This document shows positions 52,333-62,192 of a stretch of 64,000 bases of DNA, piece after piece. How positions within the stretch are numbered: position 1 is the stretch's first letter; every line of letters begins with the position of its first letter. The translations under genes were made by a program, and so were the position numbers. Origin of the DNA: Prevotella sp. (GTDB lineage Bacteria; Bacteroidota; Bacteroidia; Bacteroidales; Bacteroidaceae); NCBI GenBank assembly GCA_017478025.1, contig JAFVGZ010000029.1:1-64000 (forward strand). The letters run 5' to 3'. A model generated the notes under the pieces. It was given only the letters and a program-made list of their open reading frames with translations. It was not told the origin of the DNA and did no database searches.

Positions 52333-54114
52333 ATGAGAAAGCTATTTGTTTTAACCACACTGCTGATGGCATCCACGGCTTCCGTGACAGTCGCCAAGCC
52401 CGCTTCTTCGGCTACTGTGCCCAGCGGTTCAGTAGCTGTGTCCAACTGTGCTCCGCAGGGTAAACCCGCAGTCACAAAGGGAGGTTTGCTCCGTTTGGCT
52501 GACAATCACGTCATGCTTCGCGTAGGAAATACACAGTCTAAGTATGTGCTCCTGCCTGTACAGGAGGCTGAGGAGATTGCTGCCATCGCCGTAATCGACG
52601 GCAGCAACAACACTGTGCAGCGCATGAACGTGAAGCTGGCAGTCGATAGAGTGGACTACTGGGTGCCTTACGAGCTGAAGAATGCACAGCTGCTGGACAT
52701 CGTGTTTCATGGTGACCGCAGGCTGAAGGGCGCCATTGCCGACTTCGTCTGCTGGAAGGAGATGAAGTTGTCAGACTGTTTTGACACTACAAACACTGAG
52801 AAGTACCGCCCCATGTACCACCATACTCCGCAGTATGGCTGGATGAACGACCCTAACGGCATGTTCTACAAGGACGGCGTGTGGCACCTGTACTATCAGT
52901 TCAACCCCTACGGCTCTCAGTGGGAGAACATGACATGGGGCCACTCCTCTTCAAAGGATCTCATCCACTGGGAGGCACAGCCCACAGCCATTGAGCCCGA
53001 TGCACTGGGTGACATCTTCTCCGGCTCGGCAATTGTGGATAAGGACAACACTGCCGGCTTTGGTGCCGGAGCCATCATCGCCATGTACACCTCTGCCGGC
53101 AAGAACCAGACGCAGAGCATTGCATACAGCACCGACGGCGGCAAGACGTTCACAAAGTATGCCGGCAACCCCGTCATAACATATCCCGCACCTGATTTCC
53201 GCGACCCGAAGGTCTTCTGGCATGAGGGTACGAAGCGTTGGATTGTGGTGCTGGCAGCCGGTCAGGAGGTGCAGTTCTATAGCTCTCCGAACATGAAGGA
53301 CTGGACCTACGAGAGCTCCTTCGGCAAGGAGTACGGCAACCACGACGGCGTGTGGGAGTGTCCGGACATGCTGAGCTTTGGCTGGGACTGGGTGCTTCTG
53401 CTGAATATCAACCCGGGCGGACCGTTCGGAGGCAGCGCTACGCAGTATTTCACCGGCTCCTTTGACGGCCACAAGTTCACTTGCAACTCAAAGCCTTCCA
53501 CCACCAAGTGGATGGATTACGGCAAGGATCACTATGCCACTGTTACCTTCAGCAATGCCCCCGGCGGCCGTCAGGTGGCGCTGGCGTGGATGTCTAACTG
53601 GCAGTATGCCAACCAGGTGCCCACAAAGCAGTTCCGCTCTGCCAACAGCATACCCCGCGACCTGAACATATTCACCGATGGCGGCGAGACATATCTGGCC
53701 AGCAAGCCATCGCCTGAGATGGATGCCCTGCGCAAGAGCTCAGGCGCAAAGAAGGCCAAGAAGCCTACTGAGACCTGCGAGATCGTTGTCGATCTGAAGG
53801 GTAGCGCAAGCGTAGTGCTCTCCAATAGCAAGGGCGAGAAGGTGACAATGGCATACGACGAGGGTCAGCGCACACTGACAATGGACAGAAGCAAGTCAGG
53901 ACTCTCTGACTTCAGCGAGGCCTTTGCAGCCGAGACGGTAGGTCCGACCCACGGTGTCATACGCCAGCTGCGCATCTTCATAGACCGCAGCAGCATCGAG
54001 GTATTTGATGCAGAAGGAAAGATCGTGATGACAAACCTCGTCTTCCCCACCGAGCCTTATAATAATATAAAGGTAAAGGGCGGCAAGGCTACCATCTATG
54101 AAATAAAGAACTAA
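52333..54114 (+). CDS. periplasmic GH32 exo-fructosidase (levanase/inulinase/invertase type)
   Basis: 593 residues. Signal peptide without lipobox (LTTLLMASTASVTVAKP), so probably periplasmic. An N-terminal beta domain of ~130 residues (DUF4980-like) precedes a full GH32 module with all three catalytic motifs: YGWMNDPNGMFY near residue 173, DFRDPKVFW near 297 and WECPDMLSF near 345. C-terminal beta-sandwich with IDRSSIEVFDAEGKIVMTN. It should release fructose from imported oligosaccharides. Starts 17 bases after the previous stop. Confidence 0.92.
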   Translation: MRKLFVLTTLLMASTASVTVAKPASSATVPSGSVAVSNCAPQGKPAVTKGGLLRLADNHVMLRVGNTQSKYVLLPVQEAEEIAAIAVIDGSNNTVQRMNVKLAVDRVDYWVPYELKNAQLLDIVFHGDRRLKGAIADFVCWKEMKLSDCFDTTNTEKYRPMYHHTPQYGWMNDPNGMFYKDGVWHLYYQFNPYGSQWENMTWGHSSSKDLIHWEAQPTAIEPDALGDIFSGSAIVDKDNTAGFGAGAIIAMYTSAGKNQTQSIAYSTDGGKTFTKYAGNPVITYPAPDFRDPKVFWHEGTKRWIVVLAAGQEVQFYSSPNMKDWTYESSFGKEYGNHDGVWECPDMLSFGWDWVLLLNINPGGPFGGSATQYFTGSFDGHKFTCNSKPSTTKWMDYGKDHYATVTFSNAPGGRQVALAWMSNWQYANQVPTKQFRSANSIPRDLNIFTDGGETYLASKPSPEMDALRKSSGAKKAKKPTETCEIVVDLKGSASVVLSNSKGEKVTMAYDEGQRTLTMDRSKSGLSDFSEAFAAETVGPTHGVIRQLRIFIDRSSIEVFDAEGKIVMTNLVFPTEPYNNIKVKGGKATIYEIKN

Positions 54115-54249
54115 AGCCCCACCCCACCCCTCCCCCAGGGGAGGGACCGCCCCAACCCGTTCAGTATGTTGCGTTGCAACGCATCAACCACTGCGCAACA
54201 ACAATCGCAACAACAATCGCAACAACAATTTTCACGCACAAAAAGAATT

Positions 54250-55407
54250 ATGAGTAATAATAAGAAACTGGCCCTTCTGCCTCTGATGCTCTGCTTCTTT
54301 GCAATGGGCTTTGTAGATTTGGTAGGCATCGCCTCCAACTATGTGAAGGAAGACCTGGCACTGAGCGACTCTGTTGCCAACATCCTGCCGTCGCTCGTGT
54401 TCTTCTGGTTCCTCATCTTCAGCGTCCCCACCGGCATGCTGATGAACAAGATCGGCAAGAAGAACACCGTGCTGCTCTCTCTCGTTGTCACCGTAGTGTC
54501 TCTGCTCATGCCTCTGCTTGGCCAGAGCTTCACCGTCATGCTGCTGTCATTCTCACTGCTTGGCATCGGCAACGCACTGATGCAGACGTCGCTCAACCCG
54601 CTCATGGCGCTGGTGACAGGCGGCGAAAACCTCGCCGCACAGCTCACCTTCGGACAGTTCGTCAAGGCTATAGCATCGTTCATGGCACCCTATCTGGCCA
54701 TGTGGGGCGCTACGGCAGCCATCCCAACCTTCGGGCTGGACTGGCGCGTACTGTTCCTCATCTACTTCGTAGTAGGCTGCGTGGCTACGCTGATGCTGTG
54801 GAGCGCACCTATTCACGAGGAAATCATCAAGGGCAAGACCTCTTCGTTCGCTGACTGCTTCAAGCTTCTCGGCACTCCCGTAGTGCTGCTGAGCTTCCTC
54901 GGCATCATGTGTCACGTGGGTGTCGATGTGGGTACCAACACCACAGCGCCCAAGATACTGATAGAGCGACTCGGCATGACGCTCAACGAGGCCGCCTTCG
55001 CCACATCGCTCTACTTCATCTTCCGTACCATAGGATGTCTGACAGGCTCTTACTTCCTGCGCATTATGAAGACGCGCACCTTCTTTATCATCTCCGTATG
55101 CATGATGGCAGCGTCAATGGTGCTGCTCGCAGTGGGACAGACACAGTGGGCTCTCTACTGCGGCATTGCTCTCGTGGGCTACGGCAACTCCAACGTCTTC
55201 TCCATGTGCTTTGCACAAGCACTCACCGCAATGCCCGGCAAGCAGAACGAGGTATCAGGCCTTATGATTATGGGACTCTTCGGCGGCACCATCTTCCCGC
55301 TCTTCATGGGTATAGCCAGCGATGCAGCAGGCCAGGTAGGTGCAGTTGCAGTCATGGCAATAGGCGTCGTTTACCTCTTCTCTTATATCAAGCAACTTAA
55401 AAACTAA
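54250..55407 (+). CDS. MFS sugar transporter (FucP/GGP type)
   Basis: 385 residues from ATG 54250, which starts directly before the first membrane helix (LLPLMLCFFAMGFVDLVG). The in-frame extension upstream consists of repeated CAACAATCG units coding for Gln/Ser and looks untranslated. About twelve membrane segments; TGMLMNKIGKKNTVL is the MFS loop motif. By position it imports fructose or short fructo-oligosaccharides over the inner membrane, like the BT1758-type transporter. Preceded by a GC-rich palindrome (CCCCTCCCCCAGGGGAGGG, near 54127-54145). Confidence 0.85.
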   Translation: MSNNKKLALLPLMLCFFAMGFVDLVGIASNYVKEDLALSDSVANILPSLVFFWFLIFSVPTGMLMNKIGKKNTVLLSLVVTVVSLLMPLLGQSFTVMLLSFSLLGIGNALMQTSLNPLMALVTGGENLAAQLTFGQFVKAIASFMAPYLAMWGATAAIPTFGLDWRVLFLIYFVVGCVATLMLWSAPIHEEIIKGKTSSFADCFKLLGTPVVLLSFLGIMCHVGVDVGTNTTAPKILIERLGMTLNEAAFATSLYFIFRTIGCLTGSYFLRIMKTRTFFIISVCMMAASMVLLAVGQTQWALYCGIALVGYGNSNVFSMCFAQALTAMPGKQNEVSGLMIMGLFGGTIFPLFMGIASDAAGQVGAVAVMAIGVVYLFSYIKQLKN

Positions 55408-55487
55408 CCCCCTCCATCTAATGCATAATTAATAATGCATAATTAATAATGCATAATTAATAATTAATAACTTATAAAAATATCTCT

Positions 55488-56366
55488 ATGAAACAATATG
55501 TAATAGGACTGGGTGAGGTTTTGTGGGACTGCCTCCCCGAGGGAAAGAAACTGGGCGGCGCTCCGGCTAACTTCGCCTATCATGCCGGACAGTTCCTGGG
55601 CTGTGAGAACACTGTAGCCATCAGCGCACTGGGCGAGGATGCCCTTGCCGACGAGACAGAGGAGGCGCTCAATCAGCACAACCTCAACTATCTGATGCCC
55701 CGTGTGCCCTATCCTACCGGCACCGTGCAGGTGACACTCTCAGGCGACGGCATACCGACATACGACATCAAGGAGAACGTGGCATGGGACAATATCCCCT
55801 TCACACCCGAGATAGAGGAGATTGCCGCCAACGCCCGTGCCGTCTGCTTCGGTTCGCTGGCACAGCGCAACATCGTGTCGCGCGACAACATACACCGTTT
55901 CCTCGACATGACACCCAAAGGCTGCATGAAGATTTTTGACATCAACCTGCGCCAGCAGTTCTACAGCAAAGAGGTGATACGCGAAAGCCTGCGCCGCTGC
56001 AATGTGCTCAAGATCAACGATGAGGAGCTCGTCATCCTGGGCCGCATGTTCGGCTATCCGGGCCTCGACATAGAAAACAAATGCTGGCTCATTCTGGGCA
56101 AGTACAACCTCGACATGCTCGTGCTCACCTGCGGCACCAACGGCTCATACGTCTTCTCACCCGGACAAATGTCATTCCAGGAGACCCCGAAGGTGACCGT
56201 AGCCGATACTGTCGGTGCCGGTGACTCGTTCACAGGCTCATTCTGTGCAGCCATCCTCAACGGAAAGAGCATACCCGAGGCACACAAGATTGCCGTCAAT
56301 GTCAGCGCATTCGTATGCACACAAAACGGCGCAATGCCTCAACTACCAAAAGAAATGAAAGAATAG
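55488..56366 (+). CDS. PfkB-family fructokinase
   Basis: 292 residues. N-terminal GLGEVLWDCLPEGKKLGGAP with NFAYHA, and the ATP/catalytic motif DTVGAGDSFTGSF near residue 243. Phosphorylates fructose at C6 for entry into glycolysis. It follows the MFS gene by about 80 bases of repeated GCATAATTAATAAT words. End of the fructan locus; an imperfect terminator-like AAGAGxxxGCATCTC region follows at about 56409-56450. Confidence 0.9.
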   Translation: MKQYVIGLGEVLWDCLPEGKKLGGAPANFAYHAGQFLGCENTVAISALGEDALADETEEALNQHNLNYLMPRVPYPTGTVQVTLSGDGIPTYDIKENVAWDNIPFTPEIEEIAANARAVCFGSLAQRNIVSRDNIHRFLDMTPKGCMKIFDINLRQQFYSKEVIRESLRRCNVLKINDEELVILGRMFGYPGLDIENKCWLILGKYNLDMLVLTCGTNGSYVFSPGQMSFQETPKVTVADTVGAGDSFTGSFCAAILNGKSIPEAHKIAVNVSAFVCTQNGAMPQLPKEMKE

Positions 56367-56509
56367 CATAGATTTCCATACCACTGAAAATTCACAGTAA
56401 TGAGATGCACAAGAGTGAAAAAGCGTTTTCCTCTTGTGCATCTCTCTTTTTTATCATAGCCGCCCATCCCTGTTTCCCCGCTTCCCCATCCACGTTTCCC
56501 ATCCCCCTA

Positions 56510-56559
56510 ATAGAGTGGAAAGCGGTTTCCCCGCTTTCTTCACCACCACGCCCATCCCC
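56510..56559 (-). repeat. inverted homologue of the 42.1-kb GCGGGGAAACCGC repeat
   Basis: Read on the minus strand it gives GGGGATGGGCGTGGTGGTGA followed by AGAAAGCGGGGAAACCGC and TTTCCACTCTAT, matching 42093-42139 with few changes. Confidence 0.8.
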
Positions 56560-56582
56560 GTTTCATCAAAATTTCAATTCGT

Positions 56583-56704
56583 TTTCTTGCATATCTCAAT
56601 TCTTAATCGTAACTTTGGCTACGCCTAAGGTACTCCGTCTTGGATATGCAAGAAAAATTACAAGCACTTTTTCTTGCATATCTCAATTCTTAATCGTACC
56701 TTTG
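56583..56704 (+). repeat. promoter module repeat (two copies) upstream of the SLC13 gene
   Basis: CTTGCATATCTCAATTCTTA followed by ATCGTAMCTTTG occurs at 56586 and 56673, 87 bases apart, with a conserved connector TACTCCGTCTTGGATATGCA. It is the same module, inverted, as that upstream of rpoN at 41430-41640. Confidence 0.85.
56674..56704 (+). promoter_or_regulatory. promoter of the SLC13 permease gene
   Basis: TTG 56674-56676, 20-base spacer, TACCTTTG 56697-56704, 34 bases before the ATG. Confidence 0.75.
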
Positions 56705-56738
56705 CACTCGTATAACTATAAAAAACAAAGAGAAACAC

Positions 56739-58520
56739 ATGCTTTTAGGACTTACCATCTATGCCTGGATTACCGTTTTCGTAGTGATAACGATTTTCAG
56801 CCTGTTGATATTCACAAAGCTACCGGCAGAGTTCGTCTTCCTTGCCGGCATCGGAGTCTTTCTGCTCACGGGTGTACTTGACGCCGAGGCAGCACTGGCC
56901 GGCTTCAGCTCCACATCTGTGGTGGTCATCGGAGTGCTCTTCGTCGTCGTGGCGGGAATGGAGCACACCGGCTTCCTGCAGTGGATAATGAGATATGTGC
57001 TCGGCACACCGTCATCACTCAACAAGGCCATAGTGAAACTGATGCTTACCGTGGCATCACTCAGTTCCATACTGAGCAACACAACGGTAGTGGCAATGTT
57101 TGTCAACGTAGTGAAGATGTGGGGCAAGCGCCTGAACATCCCGCCGTCCAAGCTCCTCATACCGCTGAGCTATGCATCGGGCATGGGCGGCATCTGCACC
57201 ATCCTGGGCACGCCGCCAAACCTTATCATCAGCGGCATGTATGCTGAGCAGACGGGCGAGCACATGAATATCTTCGTCACCACCATACCCGGACTGTTCT
57301 GCCTCGCCGTGGGCATCCTCAGCATCCTTGCCATGCAACGGCTGCTGCCCGAGCGCAAGGCGCCGGAGGAAGTGTTTGCCAATACCGAAGACTATACGAT
57401 GGAGTTCCTCGTACCGTCAGACAGCAAATACATCGGTTCCACACTGGGCGATGCCGGCCTGATAAAGGTACAGGGCGGACAGTTGTTGGAGGTCATAGGC
57501 TTTGACAAAGAGGTGGTGTCGCCCGTCACAAAGGATATGGTCGTCATGGGAGGTGACCGGCTGGTCTATTGCGGACAAATCAACGACCTGATAGCACTGC
57601 GGGAGAGTCACGGACTGATGAGTACTGTCAACAAGGTGTTCGCCTTCAGCAAGGACAAGAAGGACCGCCAGCTACATACCGCCAACGTGCGCTTCAACAG
57701 CCCGCTGGTCAACTGCCGATGGAACGAGGCAAAAATCAAAGGCACCGAAGACGTGTCGCTGGTGGCTGTCAGCCGTCACGGCGAACGACTCTGTGAGGTG
57801 CCGGCAGAAATAGAGCTGCACGCAGGCGACACCGTGCTGCTGGAATACTCACCCAAGGCTAAGTATATAGAAAGAAACCTGCAGAGGTCACTGGAGTTCT
57901 TTGATGATGAAGAAGTGCTGACACGCACGGGATGGCCCACAGTCGTCTCGTCGCTCATCATGCTGGGAATGATACTGCTGTCATCGCTCAACATTATGAC
58001 GCTCCTGCAGAGCTCGGTTCTCGCAGCACTGTTGATGGTTATCTTCAGATGCTGCACTCCACAGCAAGCCATGAGGAGCATCAACTGGAACATACTGATG
58101 ATCTTTGCCAGCTCCGTGGTGCTCGGTTCGGCCATACAGAATACCGGCCTTGCAGAGATGCTTGCCAACGTTGTGGTGGGCTTCTGTGACTCCAATCCGC
58201 TGCTGCTGATGTTCGCCGTGTGTCTTGTTGCCACGTTCACCACAGAGTTTGTGTCCAACGCCGCCGCCGGCGCCATGTTCTACCCTATCGTCTATCAGGC
58301 CGCCACATCAATGGGTTGCGACCCCTTCCCGTTCCTCATAGCACTGATGATATCCGTCAGCAGCAGCTTCGCCACGCCCATAGGCTCACCGACACACATG
58401 CTCGTCTATGGCCCCGGAGGATACCGCTTCACAGACTTCGTGCGCATAGGCTTCTGGATGAACCTCATCATCCTCGCCGCAAACATATTCATAGTGAACG
58501 TGCTGTGGCCGGTGATATAA
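56739..58520 (+). CDS. SLC13/DASS-family permease with TrkA_C (RCK_C) domains
   Basis: 593 residues. Membrane segments at both ends surround a soluble middle at about 215-390 with two RCK_C-like domains (SKYIGSTLGDAGLIKVQGGQ, DRLVYCGQINDLIAL; second ending HAGDTVLLEYSPK). The transport signature is visible in SLSSILSNTTVVAMFVNVV and its C-terminal counterpart FTTEFVSNAAAGAMFYPIVY, plus ILGTPPNLI and ATPIGSPTHMLVY. These carriers move sulfate or dicarboxylates with sodium; the substrate cannot be told. Expressed from a module resembling the rpoN promoter. Confidence 0.85.
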   Translation: MLLGLTIYAWITVFVVITIFSLLIFTKLPAEFVFLAGIGVFLLTGVLDAEAALAGFSSTSVVVIGVLFVVVAGMEHTGFLQWIMRYVLGTPSSLNKAIVKLMLTVASLSSILSNTTVVAMFVNVVKMWGKRLNIPPSKLLIPLSYASGMGGICTILGTPPNLIISGMYAEQTGEHMNIFVTTIPGLFCLAVGILSILAMQRLLPERKAPEEVFANTEDYTMEFLVPSDSKYIGSTLGDAGLIKVQGGQLLEVIGFDKEVVSPVTKDMVVMGGDRLVYCGQINDLIALRESHGLMSTVNKVFAFSKDKKDRQLHTANVRFNSPLVNCRWNEAKIKGTEDVSLVAVSRHGERLCEVPAEIELHAGDTVLLEYSPKAKYIERNLQRSLEFFDDEEVLTRTGWPTVVSSLIMLGMILLSSLNIMTLLQSSVLAALLMVIFRCCTPQQAMRSINWNILMIFASSVVLGSAIQNTGLAEMLANVVVGFCDSNPLLLMFAVCLVATFTTEFVSNAAAGAMFYPIVYQAATSMGCDPFPFLIALMISVSSSFATPIGSPTHMLVYGPGGYRFTDFVRIGFWMNLIILAANIFIVNVLWPVI

Positions 58521-58882
58521 TGCATAATGCATAATTCATAATGCATAATGCATCGCTCGGCATCCCGAAGGGTGACGCTTTCTTCGCACATCTTTTATAG
58601 ATAGCGGAACTCAGGCGAGCAAGCTCGGAACATAGCGAAGCTGAGAAAGAATGCATAATTAGCCCCCCTGTGGCTGTCATCCCCTTGAGGGGGAGGGACG
58701 AGCTGCAGGGGGGCTGCAAGTGTGCTGCAATGACATTGCAGCAAAATAAACGAAAGGAGATCTACTTTACATGTACATTGTAAATTGTAAATTGTACATT
58801 GTAAATTGTACATTGTACATAGCTATATGCTTTTGTCCCTACAGGGCGCGCTTGCGAAAGTCAAGTTCCTTATTATTTAATA
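58521..58882. other. repeat-rich intergenic region, no gene
   Basis: Contains GCATAATGCATAATT words (58521-58552), a GC-rich palindromic stretch (CCCCTTGAGGGGGAGGG near 58681), TGTAAATTGTACATTG words (58765-58820) and a fragment at 58824-58848 similar to one arm of the 21.2-kb inverted repeat (TATATGCTTTTGTCCCTACA). Convergent genes lie either side. Confidence 0.7.
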
Positions 58883-60238
58883 CTATTTCTGTGCATTATC
58901 CTCGTGAGCACTCATGTTCTTGATAAACAGATTGACGAGATGCTTGAGGAAGAAGGTATGCCTTACGGAATGGCGCGCCTTGTCTGCCATTGATTTCTCT
59001 TTGCCGGATGGATTAGCCGACTTTGTCTCTGCCGCTACCACTTCCTGCTCGCGCTGGTCTATCTTAGCGCGGAAGCTCTCTGAAGAGTGATTGTAGAGGA
59101 ACGAGTAGCATGGCATTGCTGCCTTCATAATATAAGGTGTGAGGAAGGTGGTCACTACACTGGATGCCACGATGATAGGATAAACGATAGGATTGAGGAC
59201 GCCCAGGCTGGAACCCAATCCAGCGATGATGAAAGAGAACTCACCAATCTGCACGAATGAGAAACTGGTCAGCATGGAGTCGCGCATTGTCTGTCCGCCC
59301 CACCAGCAACCCAGTGTACCGAAGACAATCATTCCGATGATGATGATCAGGCTGACATAGACGATGCTCATCCAGTACTGTGCCACAGAAGCCGGGTCTA
59401 TCAGCATGCCCACAGAGATGAAGAAGATAGCCGCAAAGACGTTCTTCAGCGGTGACATGAGTTTCTCTATACGATGTGACTCCACTGTCTCTGCAAGGAT
59501 AGAACCCATCACGAATGCGCCGAGCGCACTGCTGAATCCTGCTTCCTCTGCTGTCAGCACCATACCCAGACACAGGCCCAGGGCGAGGATAATCAGCGTC
59601 TCGTCATTGAGATGGTGCTTTATTTTGCGTATCAGCGTCGGGATAACCAGTATTCCGCATACGAACCATGCCGCGAGCGTGATTGCCAGATCGAAGACCT
59701 TGCCTGCCAGCTCGGCACCCTCGAACTGATGACGGATGGCTATACTGGAGAGCAATACCATCAATACCACAGCCACCACATCCTCTACGATAAGGATACT
59801 GGTCGCTCCCTTGACAAAACGCTCCTTGCTCATGCCTGCCTCGTCAATGGCCTTCATCACGATAGTGGTGCTCGACATACAGAGCATGCCCGCCAGGAAC
59901 AGGGAGTTGATCATGTCAAATCCGGCATCCACTCCCACGACATAGCCGAAGAGCATCATGCCGCCGATGATTGTCAACGCACCTATCGCCGCCACCTTGC
60001 CGCTGCTGATGAGGTTCTTCAGGCGGAACTCCAGACCGATGCAGAACAATACGAACAGCACACCGATGTCGCCCCACTGCATCACATTGTCCGCATTCAC
60101 AAACTTCTCGCCTGAAAGATGAGGACCGATCAGCACACCTGCAACGATGTAACCCAGCACCACCGGCTGCTTCAGAAACTTAAACAAAATACTGACTACA
60201 GCAGCTGTAATCATCAAAACATATAAATCTTGTACCAT
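58883..60238 (-). CDS. CPA2-family monovalent cation:proton antiporter
   Basis: 451 residues. About twelve membrane segments of the Na_H_Exchanger fold: FKFLKQPVVLGYIVAGVLIG, FVLFCIGLEFRLKNL, ILIVEDVVAVVLMVLL (with the ED pair), SALGAFVMGSILAE and FAAIFFISVGMLIDP. Exchanges Na+ or K+ for protons at the inner membrane. Many relatives carry a C-terminal TrkA regulatory region; here only a ~70-residue charged tail follows. Confidence 0.87.
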   Translation of the reverse strand: MVQDLYVLMITAAVVSILFKFLKQPVVLGYIVAGVLIGPHLSGEKFVNADNVMQWGDIGVLFVLFCIGLEFRLKNLISSGKVAAIGALTIIGGMMLFGYVVGVDAGFDMINSLFLAGMLCMSSTTIVMKAIDEAGMSKERFVKGATSILIVEDVVAVVLMVLLSSIAIRHQFEGAELAGKVFDLAITLAAWFVCGILVIPTLIRKIKHHLNDETLIILALGLCLGMVLTAEEAGFSSALGAFVMGSILAETVESHRIEKLMSPLKNVFAAIFFISVGMLIDPASVAQYWMSIVYVSLIIIIGMIVFGTLGCWWGGQTMRDSMLTSFSFVQIGEFSFIIAGLGSSLGVLNPIVYPIIVASSVVTTFLTPYIMKAAMPCYSFLYNHSSESFRAKIDQREQEVVAAETKSANPSGKEKSMADKARHSVRHTFFLKHLVNLFIKNMSAHEDNAQK

Positions 60239-60265
60239 AAGTTGATATTATTATATTAAAAATGT

Positions 60266-61900
60266 TTATGCCTTGAATACCTCCTCTCCGTCAACGATGG
60301 TGGCAACGACATTCGCCTTGCCTACCTTCTCTATGTCGTCGTGCAGGAAGTCGCAGTCAAATACCGTCATGTTGGCAATCTTGCCGAACTCAATGGAGCC
60401 CATGCGGTGCTCCTGATGGAACAGTCGTGCCACGTTGATAGTCATGGCGCGCAGTGACTGCTCGCGCGTTATCACCTCCTTGAGGTTACGCGGTTTATCT
60501 ACGCCGCCGAATGCCTCAAGCGGGTATGAGCGTTTCTCTGCCGAATAGAAACTGAGCTTGACGTCCATCATCGGCGAAACCGGATAGTCGGAATGGAACA
60601 CCACGTTGGCGCCTGCGTCGAAGAATGACTTGATGGGGTAAGCATCATCAGCCAGCTCCTGGCCCATGTAGGCTACTTCCTGTTCGTACACGCCGGGAAC
60701 CTTAGGCGTCCACAGCGGCGGCACTGCCGGTACTGAGTTGGTTGCAGCCATGCGGTGTATGTCCTCATCGGTCACGAAGTGCAGGTGTGCCAGCACGTTG
60801 CGCTGGTCCATGTCGCCCGTTATCTTCTCGGCATCCTCTATGCAGCCCAGCATGAAGTGTGTCGCACCGCCGCCCTCAGAGTGTACGTGTACTGACATGC
60901 CCTCCTTGTCGGCCTCTGCTATGAGCTGCACCATCTTGTCATGGTCATTGAAACGCTCTGCACCGTGATAGCCGGGAGAGTCAAGGTAATCCTGGTTCTG
61001 CCAGCCGGTATGCGCCTCGGTCACGCCGTCCAGGAATGCCTTTGCGCCGATGATGTTGAAGTACTCACCGCCCAGCTCGGCACGCTGAGCCGCAATGCGG
61101 GCAATCTCTGCCTTCGGGTCGGCGATATTGTCCGTCACATATATCCAGGCGTATGTGCGCAGCTTCAGCTTGCCTTCCCGCTCCAACTCGTAATAGGCCT
61201 GAGGGGAATTGCCCCAAGCGACATTCGCTCCGGCATCGCCCACGGCAGTAAAGCCGCCCTTTAAGGCGAAGTCCTGCCATGCAAGCAGGTAGTTCTTGGC
61301 ATCCTCCAGCGTGGTAGGCAGTTTAGGTACTATCTCAAACACAGGCCCCTCACAAATGTATCCGTCAGGCTCACCGTCCTTATCCACGTGCACAAGGTCA
61401 TATCCCCACTTCTTAGCGCACTCTGCGTCTATGCCGGCCCATTCCAGTGCCTTCGTATTGAGCAGCATGGAGTGACCGCCGCCGGTGTGCATGAACAACG
61501 GTTTGTCAGAGCATATCTCGTCCAGATAGGCCTTGGTGACATACTCATCGTTCTCCACCCATCCGGAGGCCAAGTAGAAGTTGCGATTAGGGTTCTTGGC
61601 TATGAACTCCTTAATGATTTCGCGGTATTTAGGATAGTTGGTAAAGCCTGCCTGCATCAGGTTTGCCTGACCTATAAAGCGGTCTCCGGCCAGATGTCCG
61701 TGGCTGTGAGACTCGATGAAACCCGGATAGATGAAGTTCTCGCCATAGTCCAGCACCTGCGCGTCCTCACCGGCGAGTCTCTTAGCCTCCTCGGCGTTGC
61801 CCACGTATGCAAACAAGCCATCCTTAACTACTGCAGCCTTGGCAAAGGGCTTCTTTTCATCTACGGTAATGATGTTGCCGAGAACAAGTGTTTTGGTCAT
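60266..61900 (-). CDS. amidohydrolase family 3 (YtcJ-like)
   Basis: 544 residues without signal peptide. Metal ligands in IYPGFIESHSHGHLAG near residue 60, then HVHSEGGGATHFML near 335, VLAHLHFVTDEDI near 368 and VVFHSDYPVSPMMDVKLSF near 440. The composite barrel ends in the usual beta-sandwich (GSIEFGKIANMTVFDCDFL). Hydrolyses an amide or related bond in an unidentified small substrate. Its promoter lies about 100 bases upstream. Confidence 0.85.
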   Translation of the reverse strand: MTKTLVLGNIITVDEKKPFAKAAVVKDGLFAYVGNAEEAKRLAGEDAQVLDYGENFIYPGFIESHSHGHLAGDRFIGQANLMQAGFTNYPKYREIIKEFIAKNPNRNFYLASGWVENDEYVTKAYLDEICSDKPLFMHTGGGHSMLLNTKALEWAGIDAECAKKWGYDLVHVDKDGEPDGYICEGPVFEIVPKLPTTLEDAKNYLLAWQDFALKGGFTAVGDAGANVAWGNSPQAYYELEREGKLKLRTYAWIYVTDNIADPKAEIARIAAQRAELGGEYFNIIGAKAFLDGVTEAHTGWQNQDYLDSPGYHGAERFNDHDKMVQLIAEADKEGMSVHVHSEGGGATHFMLGCIEDAEKITGDMDQRNVLAHLHFVTDEDIHRMAATNSVPAVPPLWTPKVPGVYEQEVAYMGQELADDAYPIKSFFDAGANVVFHSDYPVSPMMDVKLSFYSAEKRSYPLEAFGGVDKPRNLKEVITREQSLRAMTINVARLFHQEHRMGSIEFGKIANMTVFDCDFLHDDIEKVGKANVVATIVDGEEVFKA

Positions 61901-62001
61901 AATTCTTTAATAAGTTGTTGTATCTTGTTTAAGTTAATAAAAGCAGTTCGGGCACCCCAACGAGCCATACGAATTTCTCTCTCTGTTTTACATAGATTTG
62001 G

Positions 62002-62032
62002 CAAAGATAGTAATTTCTTTTGGAAACGGCAA
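62002..62032 (-). promoter_or_regulatory. promoter of the amidohydrolase gene
   Basis: Minus strand TTG (62030-62032), 20-base spacer, TATCTTTG (62002-62009). Confidence 0.7.
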
Positions 62033-62127
62033 CACTTGAGCCGGTTTTATTGTTGATTTTACAACCTTTTTTGCGTATTTTGCCACTTTATGACTGCCCA
62101 CCATGCTAATCTGCAGCCCTCATCCAA

Positions 62128-62162
62128 CAAAAAAACAGCATGCCCATAAAGTGAGCATGCTG
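62128..62162 (-). terminator. rho-independent terminator of the OmpA-family gene
   Basis: CAGCATGC (62136-62143) pairs with GCATGCTG (62155-62162); on the minus strand the stem is followed by a run of T (62128-62135), 31 bases past the stop. Confidence 0.85.
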
Positions 62163-62192
62163 CAAAAGGGATTATCTTATTGTACGAACAAC

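Noticed and set aside
54166..54249. N-terminal extension of the MFS transporter
   Set aside because: Codes for repeated Gln/Ser from CAACAATCG units before the first helix; ATG 54250 is the better start.
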